A DNA stretch of 64,000 bases from Pseudomonas abietaniphila (GCF_900100795.1 NZ_FNCO01000019.1:1-64000); one strand, 5' to 3'; counted from the first letter of the stretch, positions 44,303 through 53,335 are shown. The notes: generated by a model not told the origin, from the letters alone. Numbers and translations: made by a program.

Positions 44303-44332
44303 AGGTTATAACGAAAAGGTATTTGATAACCT
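44303..44332. promoter_or_regulatory. Candidate LysR-type site in the dioxygenase/LysR divergent promoter
   Basis: AGGTTAT (44303-44309) and its exact inverted copy ATAACCT (44326-44332) with a 16-base spacer, in an AT-rich 191-base gap between divergent starts. Position and dyad fit LysR control of both directions. Confidence 0.45.
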
Positions 44333-44419
44333 TTGGGCGGGTTGTCGGGGTATCCAGTCGGCACGATTGGAATTATGCTTTTTGCCTATCTTGTCCCTTA
44401 TTTTCCATAAGCGAACCGA

Positions 44420-45325
44420 ATGAAAATTGATGATATCGATGCGTTCGTGGCGGTGATTCGCTGTCAGTCGATCAGCCACGCCGCTGCGTCGCTGGACCTG
44501 ACACAGCCGGCGATCACGCGTCGGGTGCAGAACTTCGAGCAGGCGTTGGGCATCGAGCTGTTCGACCGTAACACCAAGCCGCTCAAGCCCACGCCGATGG
44601 GGCTGCAGGTGTATCAGAAGTGCCTGTCGATCCTGCGCGAAATGGACTCGCTGCGAGAGCTGGTGGCCAGCGATACGCCGCCCAGCGGGCTGTTGCGCCT
44701 GGGCGTGCCACAGACCATCGGCGACGTTGTGTTGCTCGATGCACTCAAGCACCTGCGTGGACAGTTCCCGGATCTGCGCGCTCAGGTGGTGACCGGTTGG
44801 GGCAGTCATTTGATCGGCAAGCTCGAGAATGGCGAACTTGACGCTGCGGCTGCGTTGTTTCCGGCCGGGAAAATTTTTCCGGAAGGCATCATCGGCGAAT
44901 CCATTGGCAAGATGGAGCTGGTGGTCGTCTGCGCCAAAGACCGGCTGCCGAAAAAGCCGGTCAAGCTGGCCGACTGCTACGAGCAGGGCTTCGTCCTCAA
45001 CCCCGACGGCTGCGGATTCCGCGCAGGGCTTCAGCGCACGCTGGCGGACCAGGGACTGAGCCTGAAGGTGAATCTGGAAACCTTCGGCACCGAGCTGCAA
45101 CTGGGCCTGGTCGCTGACGGCATGGGCCTGGGCCTGGTGCCACGCCCGCTGCTCGAGCGCAGTGCACACCGCGATCTGCTCGCTGTCATGCCGGTCAAGG
45201 ATTTCAGGCCGGTCATGGACCTGTGGCTGATGTATCCGCGCTTCCTCGGCAACCTGCAGTCGCCGGTTGCCACATTTGGCCAGTTGGTGGCGGATGCGCT
45301 GAGGGAGGCGCGAAAGGCGTCATAG
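44420..45325 (+). CDS. LysR-type regulator of the thiol dioxygenase cluster
   Basis: A 301-residue LysR protein. The N-terminal helix-turn-helix is MKIDDIDAFVAVIRCQSISHAAASLDLTQPAITRRVQNFEQALG; the effector-binding half has GLLRLGVPQTIGDVV and GMGLGLVPRPLLERS. Divergent from the 3-mercaptopropionate dioxygenase gene, as PA2601 is to PA2602, it most likely controls that operon in response to an organosulfur compound or sulfate status. The ligand is unknown. Confidence 0.9.
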   Translation: MKIDDIDAFVAVIRCQSISHAAASLDLTQPAITRRVQNFEQALGIELFDRNTKPLKPTPMGLQVYQKCLSILREMDSLRELVASDTPPSGLLRLGVPQTIGDVVLLDALKHLRGQFPDLRAQVVTGWGSHLIGKLENGELDAAAALFPAGKIFPEGIIGESIGKMELVVVCAKDRLPKKPVKLADCYEQGFVLNPDGCGFRAGLQRTLADQGLSLKVNLETFGTELQLGLVADGMGLGLVPRPLLERSAHRDLLAVMPVKDFRPVMDLWLMYPRFLGNLQSPVATFGQLVADALREARKAS

Positions 45326-45378
45326 AGAGGTCCACACTCTCTGTGGCTGCACGGCTTCGACGGTGGCGGTCTGACACC

Positions 45379-45470
45379 TGCGGGAGCGAATTCATTCGTG
45401 AGAGACCGGTACATTCGACACATCTCTATCGGTTGTCCTGCCGTCTCCCGAATGAATTCGCACGGGGGCA
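45379..45470. repeat. REPIN-like pair, GGGAGCGAATTCATTCG family
   Basis: Left arm TGCGGGAGCGAATTCATTCG from 45379 and an inverted partner CCCGAATGAATTCGCACGGG around 45447-45466, with some mismatches. Same family as 20828-20919. Confidence 0.75.
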
Positions 45471-45487
45471 GTGCGCGGATAGTTCGG

Positions 45488-46576
45488 TTACGCCACCTGC
45501 TCATTCTTCTCCCGCTCACGCTTGGCAACGAGTTCGCGGGTCAGCGGGATCAGCTTTTTGCCGTATTCGATGGCATCTTCCAGCGGGTCGAAACCCCGGA
45601 TCAGAAAGGTGGTGATCCCCAAGTCGTAGTAATCCAGCAGGGCGTCGGCAACCTGCTCCGGCGTGCCCACCAGCGACGTTGAATTGCCTTTGGCGCCCAA
45701 CAGGCCAGCGATGCCCGTCCACAGACGTTTGTCCAGGCGCGAGCCCTTGGCGGCGGCTTCGAGCAACCGTTTCGAGCCTTCATTAGGCGGCGCGCTGCGC
45801 TCAAAACCTGACGCCTGGGCCAATGACTTCGCTCGCTCCAGAATACTGTCCGCGCGAGCCCAGGCCTTTTCCTCGGTCTCGGCCAGAATCGGTCGCAGCG
45901 ACAGGCTGAAACGGACCGTGCGTCCGTGCTTCGCCGCCTCGGCGCGTACCTGTTTGACGATGTCCCTGACCTGTTCGTAGGTCTCGCCCCACAGGGCATA
46001 GACATCGGCGTGTTTCCCCGCGACCTCAAGGGCGGCTTGCGACGCGCCACCGAAGTACAGCGGAATGTGCGGCTTCTGTGGCGACTTCACCTGCGAATGA
46101 GCACCCTCGAACTGGTAATAGGTGCCGTGGTGATCGAAGGGTTTTTCGGCCGTCCACTCCTGGCGCACAACGCTCAGGTATTCGTCGGTGCGCGCATAAC
46201 GTTCGTCCTTGCCAATGAAGCTGCCGTCCGCACGCAGCTCCTGGTCATCGCCACCGGTAATGATGTGCACGGCTGTGCGGCCACCGTTGAAAACATCCAG
46301 GGTCGCCAATTGCCGCGCGGCGACGGTGGGGGAGATGAAGCCAGGCCGGTGGGCAATCAGGAATTTCAGTGTCGTCGTCACGCTGGCGGCGTAGGCGGCC
46401 ACGAACGCGCTGTCCGGGCTGTCCGAGTGGTACGCCACGAGCGCACGGTCGAAGCCTGCTTCTTCATGAGCGCGTGCAACCTTTTCGACGTAGTGCGGCT
46501 GAACCGGCTGCCCGCTGCGCGGGTGGATTTCCGAGAAAGGCTGCGTGGCGATGTAGCCGATGAATTCGACGCTCAT
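45488..46576 (-). CDS. LLM-class FMNH2-dependent monooxygenase (SsuD/SfnG-like)
   Basis: A 362-residue luciferase-like TIM-barrel enzyme from the ATG at 46576 (AAGGAA upstream; the TTG two codons earlier is unlikely). Landmarks: ALVAYHSDSPDSAFVAAYAA, TTLKFLIAHRPGFISPTVAARQLATLD, GRTAVHIITGGDDQELRADG and IPLYFGGASQAALEVAGKHADVYALWGE. The set is typical of SsuD/MsuD/SfnG enzymes that desulfonate alkanesulfonates or dimethylsulfone with FMNH2 and O2. No NADH:FMN reductase gene is adjacent. It fits the sulfur-scavenging cluster. Confidence 0.9.
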   Translation of the reverse strand: MSVEFIGYIATQPFSEIHPRSGQPVQPHYVEKVARAHEEAGFDRALVAYHSDSPDSAFVAAYAASVTTTLKFLIAHRPGFISPTVAARQLATLDVFNGGRTAVHIITGGDDQELRADGSFIGKDERYARTDEYLSVVRQEWTAEKPFDHHGTYYQFEGAHSQVKSPQKPHIPLYFGGASQAALEVAGKHADVYALWGETYEQVRDIVKQVRAEAAKHGRTVRFSLSLRPILAETEEKAWARADSILERAKSLAQASGFERSAPPNEGSKRLLEAAAKGSRLDKRLWTGIAGLLGAKGNSTSLVGTPEQVADALLDYYDLGITTFLIRGFDPLEDAIEYGKKLIPLTRELVAKREREKNEQVA

Positions 46577-46820
46577 GGGCAATTCCTTATGTTGAAGTCG
46601 TCTTGATAAACCGAGGGCGCGGGGACATTCGCGCGCTTCGAGTCAGCAACATAAGGGGATAGGGCGAGGGTGTGAAATTCGATTTAGCGCTAAGCTAATT
46701 ATAAAAAGAATGCATTTAATGGGTTTTTAAGATCAGATAAGCTGATTTTTTTGCTTGGCGCTGCGAATCGCGGGCACTGGCGCTTTGTGTGGCGTGTACC
46801 CGCGAATTCCGCTCACAGAC

Positions 46821-47231
46821 TCAGTGCCGGGGTCCGTCCTGTCCCATCGCCAGCAGCTGCTTTTCCTGGTCCCAGTCGAACGGTTCTTCGTTCTCCTCGG
46901 CCTCGAAGCGACGCTCTTCCAGCGCGGTGTACAGGTCGATTTCTTCGTCGGGCATGAAATGCAGGCAGTCGCCGCCGAAGTACCAGAGCAGGTCGCGTGG
47001 CACCAGGTGAGCAATTTGTGGGTAGCGCTGGATCACCTGGCAGAGCAGGTCCTGACCCAGGTACTGGCTTTCGATGGGCTCCACCGGCAGAAGCAACATC
47101 AGCTCGTCGTAGCGCTCCAGAAACAGCGCATGACTTTCTTCGGGAACCTGTTCGGCTTCACCGAGCGCGACCAGTATGCCGCGCAGGTGCGCCAGCAGGT
47201 TGAGAGTGCGGTCGAGATTGGCGTCGGCCAT
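46821..47231 (-). CDS. PA2817-family conserved protein
   Basis: A 136-residue acidic cytoplasmic protein (ADANLDRTLNLLAHLRGILV, VPRDLLWYFGGDCLHFMPDEEIDLYTALEE). I recall it as the PA2817 family, restricted to pseudomonads and relatives, without known function. Its position two genes from fadE matches P. aeruginosa. No signal peptide or membrane segment. Confidence 0.8.
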   Translation of the reverse strand: MADANLDRTLNLLAHLRGILVALGEAEQVPEESHALFLERYDELMLLLPVEPIESQYLGQDLLCQVIQRYPQIAHLVPRDLLWYFGGDCLHFMPDEEIDLYTALEERRFEAEENEEPFDWDQEKQLLAMGQDGPRH

Positions 47232-47350
47232 GATGAAGTCCTCAGAGACAAAAACAGGCGCGGGAGTATAGATCCCGGCGGCGGTGACCGATACCCCAAT
47301 GAGGACTGGTGGTCGACAGCGCTGGACGCGTCTGCCGACCGGACGTCAGA

Positions 47351-47554
47351 TCAATGCCATAAGCCGGCCAGATAACGGTGCCCGGCTTCGGTCAAGGCAA
47401 GGTGAGCAAAGCTGCGGTCATGACTCGGCTGGCGAGTGACGAAGCCGATGAGAAGCAGGGTCTGAAGGGTCTGTGTGGGTTTGCCGCTGTGAAGGTCCTC
47501 CCCCGAGGCGATTTCAGCAAGCAGGCAGCGATGAGTCATGCGGTGATCGATCAT
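47351..47554 (-). CDS. Small hypothetical protein, winged-helix-like (67 aa)
   Basis: From the ATG at 47554 with AAGGGGAC upstream: MIDHRMTHRCLLAEIASGED...TLQTLLLIGFVTRQPSHDRSFAHLALTEAGHRYLAGLWH. The LLxxGFV...LTxAGxxYL ending resembles the last helix and wing of winged-helix proteins, so it may be a small DNA-binding protein; that is a guess. It lies between the PA2817-like gene and fadE. The codons upstream of 47554 run through a REPIN and are not coding. Confidence 0.6.
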   Translation of the reverse strand: MIDHRMTHRCLLAEIASGEDLHSGKPTQTLQTLLLIGFVTRQPSHDRSFAHLALTEAGHRYLAGLWH

Positions 47555-47650
47555 GATGCGTCCCCTTGGTGTTTTCTTGTTGTTACCGGGGAGTGTAGGA
47601 CAGGTTGCGGGGATGTGCAGGCTAGAGCGTTGGATCAGGTTATCCGTTGC

Positions 47651-48024
47651 GCCACCTAACTGTAGGAGCGCGCTTGCCCGCGAATGCGTCCGTTCAGCCA
47701 CTGCTGCGGTGTCTGACACAACGTCTTCGCGGGCAAGCGCGCTCCTACAGGGGGCGGCGTTCAATTTCAATGTCAGCGGATTTTACCTTCCGCCGGCTTC
47801 AGTTCTTCCTTATCAAAATCATCCACATCGATCACCGTCCGCCACCTGACTGTAGGAGCGCGCTTGCCCGCGAATGCGTCCGTTCAGCCACTGCTGCGGT
47901 GTCTGACACAACGTCTTCGCGGGCAAGCGCGCTCCTACAGGGGGCGGCGTTCAATTTCAATGTCAGCGGATTTTCCCTTCCGCCGGCTTCAGCTCTTCCT
48001 GATCAAAATCATCCACGTCGATCA
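47651..48024. repeat. 190-bp tandem duplication: REPIN plus 3' end of fadE
   Basis: Two direct copies with an offset of exactly 190 (for example 47661 and 47851). The first 124 bases (47661-47784 against 47851-47974) are identical and contain a full REPIN with 25-base arms. The next ~60 bases, corresponding to the last fadE codons, differ at five sites. Copy 1 thus contains a relic of about 22 fadE codons plus stop after the real gene end. This and the REPINs are all that 47555-47962 holds. Confidence 0.92.
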
Positions 48025-50407
48025 CCGTACGCCGCGCCGCTTCCGCTGCGCGCAGTTTCTCGGCTTCGGCAGGTAGCAGCACGCCTGCGTTCAACGCCGC
48101 GTCAATGACATGCTCGCCGCCCGCAGCTTTCACCTGACCACTCTTGACCCCGTGATGCAGCTTGCCGTGCAGCGTCTTCGCGCCGGTCAGCAGGTCCGCT
48201 GCATGCTGCAAAGCGCCTACCGGATCGCTTTCCGACGTCGGGCGATAGCAACCGGCGAGTACCGATTCCAGCGCCGGATCGCCCTTGCCACGGCCGAGGA
48301 TCTCGGCGACTTCAGCATCCAGTGCATCCGACGGGCCTGTGTGGCGGCGACCCAACGGGAACACGATGACCCGCAACAGGCCGCCGAGCACTCGGTTGGG
48401 GAAATTACTGAGCAGTTCGTCCAGCGCGCGCTCCGATTCACCCAGGGCTTCTTCCATGGACCAGCGAAACAGCGGGACAAGCGTCTCCGGGTAATCCAGG
48501 TCGTGGAAGCGCTTGAGCGCGGCGGACGCCAGATAAAGGTGGCTCAACACATCGCCCAGGCGCGCTGACAGTCGCTCGCGTCGTTTCAGCTCGCCACCGA
48601 GCAGCATCATGCTCAAGTCGGCGAGCATCGCGAATGCGGCGGCCTGACGATTAAGGGCGCGGAAATACCCCTGGCTCAGGCGATCCCCTGGCATGTGTTC
48701 GAAGTGACCGAAGCCCAGGTTGAGCACCAGTGTGCTGGCCGCGTTGCGGACCGCGAAGCCGATGTGTTGCAGCAACAGATCATCGAACTCGATGACCGCG
48801 CGATCTTTGTCTTCACGTCCGGCGAGGGCCATTTCCTTCAGCACGAACGGGTGGCAGCGGATCGCGCCCTGGCCGAAGATCATCAGGTTGCGCGACAGAA
48901 TGTTCGCGCCTTCCACGGTGATGAAGATCGGCGCCCCTTGCCACGAGCGACCCAAGTAGTTGTTCGGGCCCATGATGATGCCCTTGCCACCGTGCACGTC
49001 CATCGCGTGGGTGATGCACTCGCGTCCACGTTCGGTGAGGTGGTATTTGAGGATGGCCGAGAGCACCGACGGTTTTTCCCCCAGGTCCACGGCGTTGGCG
49101 GTCAACATCCGGGCGCTGTCCATCAACCAGGCGTTACCGCCAATGCGCGCCAGTGACTCCTGAATGCCCTCGAACGCGGCCAGCGGGACGTTGAATTGCT
49201 CACGAATCTGCGTGTACTGGCCGGTCACCAGGCTGGTGTATTTCGCGGCACCGGTACCCACCGCCGGAAGGGAAATCGAGCGGCCCACCGACAGGCAGTT
49301 CATCAGCATCATCCAGCCCTTGCCAAGCATGTCCTGACCACCGATCAGGTACTCCAGCGGGATGAACACGTCCTTGCCCGAGTTCGGGCCGTTCATGAAC
49401 GCAGCGCCCAGCGGCAGGTGGCGACGGCCGATTTCCACGCCCGGGGTGTCGGTGGGAATCAGCGCCAGGCTGATGCCCAGATCCTCTTCTTCGCCCAGCA
49501 AATGCTCAGGGTCGTACGCCTTGAAGGCCAGGCCGAGCAGGGTCGCGACCGGTCCGAGTGTGATGTAGCGTTTTTCCCAGTTCAGGCGCAGGCCGATGAC
49601 TTCCTGACCTTCCCATTCGCTCTTGCAGATGATCCCGGTGTCGGGCATTGCGCCTGCGTCCGAACCCGCCAAGGGGCCGGTCAACGCGAAGCAGGGAATG
49701 TCGTCGCCACGGGCCAGGCGCGGCAGGTAGTGATTGCGCTGTTCGTCAGTGCCGTAATGCAGCAGCAGTTCGGCAGGACCCAGTGAGTTGGGCACCATGA
49801 CCGTGGAGGCGAGGTCGCCGCTGCGGGTCGCCAGCTTCATCGCGACCTGCGAGTGGGCGTAGGCCGAGAAACCCTTGCCGCCGTATTCCTTCGGAATGAT
49901 GAGGGCGAAGAAACCGTGTTCTTTGATGTGCGCCCAGGCCTCGGGCGGCAGGTCCATGGCCTGACCGATTTCCCAGTCGCTGACCATGGCGCAAAGCTGT
50001 TCGGTCGGACCGTCGATGAAGGCTTGTTCTTCTTCGGTCAGCTGGCTTTTCGGATAGCTCAGCAGGGTGTTCCAGTCAGGCCGGCCACTGAACAGCTCGC
50101 CATCCCACCAGACCGTCCCGGCGTCGATGGCGTCGCGCTCGGTGTCTGACATCGGCGGCAGAACCTTCTGAAACCAGGCGAACATCGGCGCACTGAAATG
50201 TTTGCGGCGCAGGTCAGGCAAGGCCAATGGCACTGCCACGGCCAACCACAGGACCCACGGAATGATCATCCAGCCGTGGGCATGACTGAAGGCACCCATC
50301 GCCAGCAGATACACCGCGACAATGCCCAGGGCAGGGAAAGGGGCGACACGCCGATGGGCCAACCAGGCCACGCCGATCACCAGAACCACGATCCACAACA
50401 ACAGCAT
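47963..50407 (-). CDS. fadE: Acyl-CoA dehydrogenase FadE
   Basis: An 814-residue FadE-type acyl-CoA dehydrogenase, the length of E. coli FadE, from the ATG at 50407 (GGAGG upstream). Two N-terminal hydrophobic helices (LLLWIVVLVIGVAWLA, LGIVAVYLLAMGAF) anchor it in the membrane. The flavin-binding core has FALIIPKEYGGKGFSAYAHSQV, CFALTGPLAGSDAGAMPDTG and HAMDVHGGKGIIMGPNNYLGRSWQGAPIFITVEGANILSR. It catalyses the first oxidation of beta-oxidation with FAD. The synteny (PA2817-like gene, fadE, GST, ABC pair) matches P. aeruginosa PA2815. Confidence 0.95.
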   Translation of the reverse strand: MLLLWIVVLVIGVAWLAHRRVAPFPALGIVAVYLLAMGAFSHAHGWMIIPWVLWLAVAVPLALPDLRRKHFSAPMFAWFQKVLPPMSDTERDAIDAGTVWWDGELFSGRPDWNTLLSYPKSQLTEEEQAFIDGPTEQLCAMVSDWEIGQAMDLPPEAWAHIKEHGFFALIIPKEYGGKGFSAYAHSQVAMKLATRSGDLASTVMVPNSLGPAELLLHYGTDEQRNHYLPRLARGDDIPCFALTGPLAGSDAGAMPDTGIICKSEWEGQEVIGLRLNWEKRYITLGPVATLLGLAFKAYDPEHLLGEEEDLGISLALIPTDTPGVEIGRRHLPLGAAFMNGPNSGKDVFIPLEYLIGGQDMLGKGWMMLMNCLSVGRSISLPAVGTGAAKYTSLVTGQYTQIREQFNVPLAAFEGIQESLARIGGNAWLMDSARMLTANAVDLGEKPSVLSAILKYHLTERGRECITHAMDVHGGKGIIMGPNNYLGRSWQGAPIFITVEGANILSRNLMIFGQGAIRCHPFVLKEMALAGREDKDRAVIEFDDLLLQHIGFAVRNAASTLVLNLGFGHFEHMPGDRLSQGYFRALNRQAAAFAMLADLSMMLLGGELKRRERLSARLGDVLSHLYLASAALKRFHDLDYPETLVPLFRWSMEEALGESERALDELLSNFPNRVLGGLLRVIVFPLGRRHTGPSDALDAEVAEILGRGKGDPALESVLAGCYRPTSESDPVGALQHAADLLTGAKTLHGKLHHGVKSGQVKAAGGEHVIDAALNAGVLLPAEAEKLRAAEAARRTVIDVDDFDQEELKPAEGKIR

Positions 50408-50642
50408 AAACAGCCCTCCATGAGGATGGCGAACGTGAGCGCCATCGAAAAGGCGGGCAAATCGCTCTGGCCCGCGCATCGATAGTGACCCCGTGCTGTC
50501 TCGGGAGTTCGAGGGCTGGCCGATGCGCGTGAAGTTGTGGCTCGAACACCCGCTTCTCGGGGTAGACTGGCGGCCCACAGGCATATGCCACTAATCCCGT
50601 TGATCCACGACCACCGAGGTCGCGTACAGGAGAGCACGCAGC

Positions 50643-51266
50643 ATGTTGAAGATCTGGGGCCGCAAGAATTCGTCCAACGTCCGCAAAGCGTTGTGGGTCG
50701 CTGAGGAGTTAGGGCTGGAATACGAGTCGATCAACGCAGGCGGTGCGTTTGGGCTCAACCATCAGCCTGAGTACCTGGCCAAAAACCCCAACGGTGTGGT
50801 GCCGATGATCGAAGACGGCGACTTCGTGCTGTGGGAGTCCAACGCCATCGTCCGATACCTGGTGGCTCAGTACGCGCCGGATTCCGCCCTTTGCCCGGCC
50901 AGCCCTCAAGCGCGGGCCCAGCAGGACAAATGGATGGACTGGACCACCTCGACGTTTGCCGCGCCGTTCAAAACCGTGTTCTGGGGTGTGTTGCGCACGC
51001 CGCCCGAGCAGCAGAACTGGGCGCAGATCCATGCGGCGAAGGCCACCCTGGAAGGCCTGTTGCGCATCGTCGACAACACACTGGCGGATCAGCCTTACCT
51101 GTCGGGCGAGGCGTTCGGGGCGGGCGATATTCCCCTCGGCAGCTTTATCTATGCCTGGTTCGAAATGCCAATTGAACGCATGGACCTGCCCCACCTCAAA
51201 GCCTGGTACGAGCGTTTGAAGCAGCGTCCGGCCTATCGGACCGCTGTGATGACCGCGCTCACCTGA
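50643..51266 (+). CDS. Glutathione S-transferase family protein (YibF/GstB-like)
   Basis: A 207-residue GST with a thioredoxin-like N-terminal domain (MLKIWGRKNSSNVRKALWVAEELGLEYE, then NPNGVVPMIEDGDFVLWESNAIVRYL) and an all-helical C-terminal domain. The motif ...GxxxSxNVxKxxW suggests Ser or Asn rather than Tyr for glutathione activation. GAGAGCACGCAGC precedes the ATG. It is divergent from fadE. Confidence 0.9.
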   Translation: MLKIWGRKNSSNVRKALWVAEELGLEYESINAGGAFGLNHQPEYLAKNPNGVVPMIEDGDFVLWESNAIVRYLVAQYAPDSALCPASPQARAQQDKWMDWTTSTFAAPFKTVFWGVLRTPPEQQNWAQIHAAKATLEGLLRIVDNTLADQPYLSGEAFGAGDIPLGSFIYAWFEMPIERMDLPHLKAWYERLKQRPAYRTAVMTALT

Positions 51267-51316
51267 CGCTGACAGCGTTAGATTAATAACTACTATCAAT
51301 AGACTTCGCTGTACTT

Positions 51317-51353
51317 GCGCGGCGTCGGCAAGCAACATTGCCGAGTGCGCCGC
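51317..51353. other. Hairpin upstream of the ABC exporter genes
   Basis: GCGCGGCG-T-CGGCAA and TTGCCG-AGTG-CGCCGCG can pair around a six-base loop with an internal bulge. There is no T-tract. It lies between gst and the ABC ATPase gene, ~115 bases before the start of the latter. Confidence 0.45.
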
Positions 51354-51468
51354 GTCTGCAACAGTTTGTTTCAGAAGTAGACGTTTTTCGGCACCGAGAC
51401 CGGTGTGGCGATCACGTTTTTGTATTCGGTTCTTTCTCCCTTTTCCTTTTATTGGTGTGTTTTCAGTC

Positions 51469-52401
51469 ATGAGTTCAGCTCTGTCCATCCGGCAGCTAAC
51501 CAAGACCTACGGCAACGGTTTCCAGGCCCTGAAGGGTATCGATCTGGACGTCGCCGAGGGTGATTTCTTCGCGTTGCTCGGCCCTAACGGTGCCGGCAAA
51601 TCCACCACCATCGGCATCATCTCCACCCTGGTCAACAAGACCACGGGCACGGTGAACATCTTCGGCCACGACCTTGATCGCAATCCGGCGCAACTCAAGC
51701 GCTCGATCGGTGTGGTGCCGCAGGAGTTCAACTTCAATCAGTTCGAAAAGACCTTCGACATCGTGGTGACCCAGGCCGGTTACTACGGCATCCCGCCGAA
51801 GATCGCCAAGGAACGCGCCGAGCATTACCTGACGCAGTTGGGGCTGTGGGACAAACGCAGCGTGCCATCGCGTTCGCTGTCGGGCGGCATGAAGCGTCGT
51901 CTGATGATTGCCCGCGCGCTGATCCACGAGCCGCGCCTGTTGATCCTCGACGAACCGACGGCGGGCGTCGACATCGAGCTGCGTCGTTCGATGTGGACCT
52001 TTCTCACCGAGCTGAACCAGAAAGGCATCACCATCATCCTCACCACGCATTACCTGGAAGAGGCTGAGCAGCTGTGCCGTAACATCGGCATCATCGACCA
52101 CGGCACCATCATCGAAAACACCGGCATGAAGACGCTGCTGAACAAGCTGCACGTCGAGACCTTCCTGCTGGACCTCAAAGACCCGATGCAAGCTGCGCCG
52201 CAGCTGGCCGGTTACCCGTCGCGGTTGGTGGACAGTCACACGCTGGAAGTGCAGGTCGATAAAACCATCGGTATCACGGCGCTGTTCGGTCAACTGGCGT
52301 TGCAGAACGTTCAGGTGCTGAGCCTGCGCAATAAAACCAATCGCCTCGAGGAATTGTTCGTGGGTCTGGTCGAAAAAAATCTGTCGAAGGTGGCGGTATG
52401 A
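51469..52401 (+). CDS. ABC exporter ATP-binding protein (YadG-like)
   Basis: A 310-residue ABC ATPase from the ATG at 51469 (MSSALSIRQLTKTYGNGFQA); an upstream in-frame GTG at 51403 would add a T-rich leader and is unlikely. Walker A GPNGAGKST, Q-loop VVPQEFNFNQFEKTFDIVV, signature LSGGMKRRLMIARAL, Walker B LLILDEPTAGVD and the switch His in TTHYLEEAEQLC are all present, with a C-terminal DUF4162-like tail. It powers the permease encoded by the overlapping next gene. The substrate of YadGH-type exporters is not known. Confidence 0.93.
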   Translation: MSSALSIRQLTKTYGNGFQALKGIDLDVAEGDFFALLGPNGAGKSTTIGIISTLVNKTTGTVNIFGHDLDRNPAQLKRSIGVVPQEFNFNQFEKTFDIVVTQAGYYGIPPKIAKERAEHYLTQLGLWDKRSVPSRSLSGGMKRRLMIARALIHEPRLLILDEPTAGVDIELRRSMWTFLTELNQKGITIILTTHYLEEAEQLCRNIGIIDHGTIIENTGMKTLLNKLHVETFLLDLKDPMQAAPQLAGYPSRLVDSHTLEVQVDKTIGITALFGQLALQNVQVLSLRNKTNRLEELFVGLVEKNLSKVAV

Positions 52402-53177
52402 GTTCGGAGCTGCGCCCCAACCTGGTCGCGATGAACACCATTGTCTATCGCGAAGTCCGTCGCTTCATGCGCATCTGGCCGCAGACGCTTCTGCCGCCAG
52501 CGATCACCATGGTCCTGTACTTCGTGATCTTCGGGAACCTCATCGGTCGCCAGATCGGCGACATGGGTGGGTTTACCTACATGCAGTACATCGTGCCGGG
52601 CCTGATCATGATGTCGGTGATCACCAACTCCTACGGCAACGTCGTTTCCAGCTTCTTCGGCGCGAAGTTTCAGCGTTCGATTGAAGAACTGATGGTCTCG
52701 CCGGTTTCGCCGCACACCATCCTGATCGGTTTCACCCTGGGCGGCATGCTGCGCGGGTTGATGGTGGGCTTCATCGTCACCCTCCTGTCGATGTTCTTCA
52801 CCGACCTGCAGGTGCACCATCTGGGTGTGACGATTTTGGTCGTGGTGCTGACGGCGACGATTTTCTCGCTGCTGGGTTTCATCAACGCCGTTTTTGCACG
52901 CAATTTCGATGACATCTCGATCATCCCGACCTTCGTGCTGACGCCGCTGACCTACCTGGGCGGGGTGTTCTACTCGATCAACCTGTTGCCGCCGTTCTGG
53001 CAGACCGTTTCGCTGGCCAACCCGGTGCTGCACATGGTCAACGCGTTCCGTTTCGGGATTCTGGGTGTGTCGGACATCAAGATCAGCATCGCCCTGACGT
53101 TCATGGTCGTGGCGACCATCGTCCTGTACCTGGGCTGTGCGCGGTTGCTGGTGAGTGGTCGCGGGATGCGCCAGTAA
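52398..53177 (+). CDS. ABC-2 type exporter permease (YadH-like)
   Basis: A 259-residue inner-membrane protein with six predicted helices and the ABC-2 signature (LGGVFYSINLLPPFWQTVSLANPVLHMVNAFRFGILG). The N-terminal cytoplasmic part (NTIVYREVRRFMRIWPQTLLPPAI) is typical. It overlaps the ATPase gene by four bases (ATGA) and forms with it a complete half-size exporter. Confidence 0.93.
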   Translation: MSSELRPNLVAMNTIVYREVRRFMRIWPQTLLPPAITMVLYFVIFGNLIGRQIGDMGGFTYMQYIVPGLIMMSVITNSYGNVVSSFFGAKFQRSIEELMVSPVSPHTILIGFTLGGMLRGLMVGFIVTLLSMFFTDLQVHHLGVTILVVVLTATIFSLLGFINAVFARNFDDISIIPTFVLTPLTYLGGVFYSINLLPPFWQTVSLANPVLHMVNAFRFGILGVSDIKISIALTFMVVATIVLYLGCARLLVSGRGMRQ

Positions 53178-53201
53178 ACCAATAGTTTTACCGGGTAGGC
53201 T

Positions 53202-53314
53202 CGCTCCTGTGGGGGCGAGCCTGGTCTGGGCGGCATTCCGACGAAGGGCCCGGTACATCTGTCACATTAACGGTGCCAGCCAATCCGCCTTCGCGAGCAA
53301 GCTCGCTCCCACAG
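53202..53314. repeat. REPIN-like pair, GAGCAAGCTCGCTCCCACAG family
   Basis: A degenerate left arm around 53202-53225 (GCTCCTGTGGGGGCGAGCC) and a well-kept right arm (TTCGCGAGCAAGCTCGCTCC) ending at 53314, between the exporter and the DUF2062 gene. Third REP family in the window. Confidence 0.7.
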
Positions 53315-53335
53315 TAGTTTTTCCCTGCGTTCATC

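Noticed and set aside
51285..51310. Fur-box-like AT-rich sequence before the ABC exporter
   Set aside because: Only part of the hexamer pattern fits, and the exporter type has no iron link.
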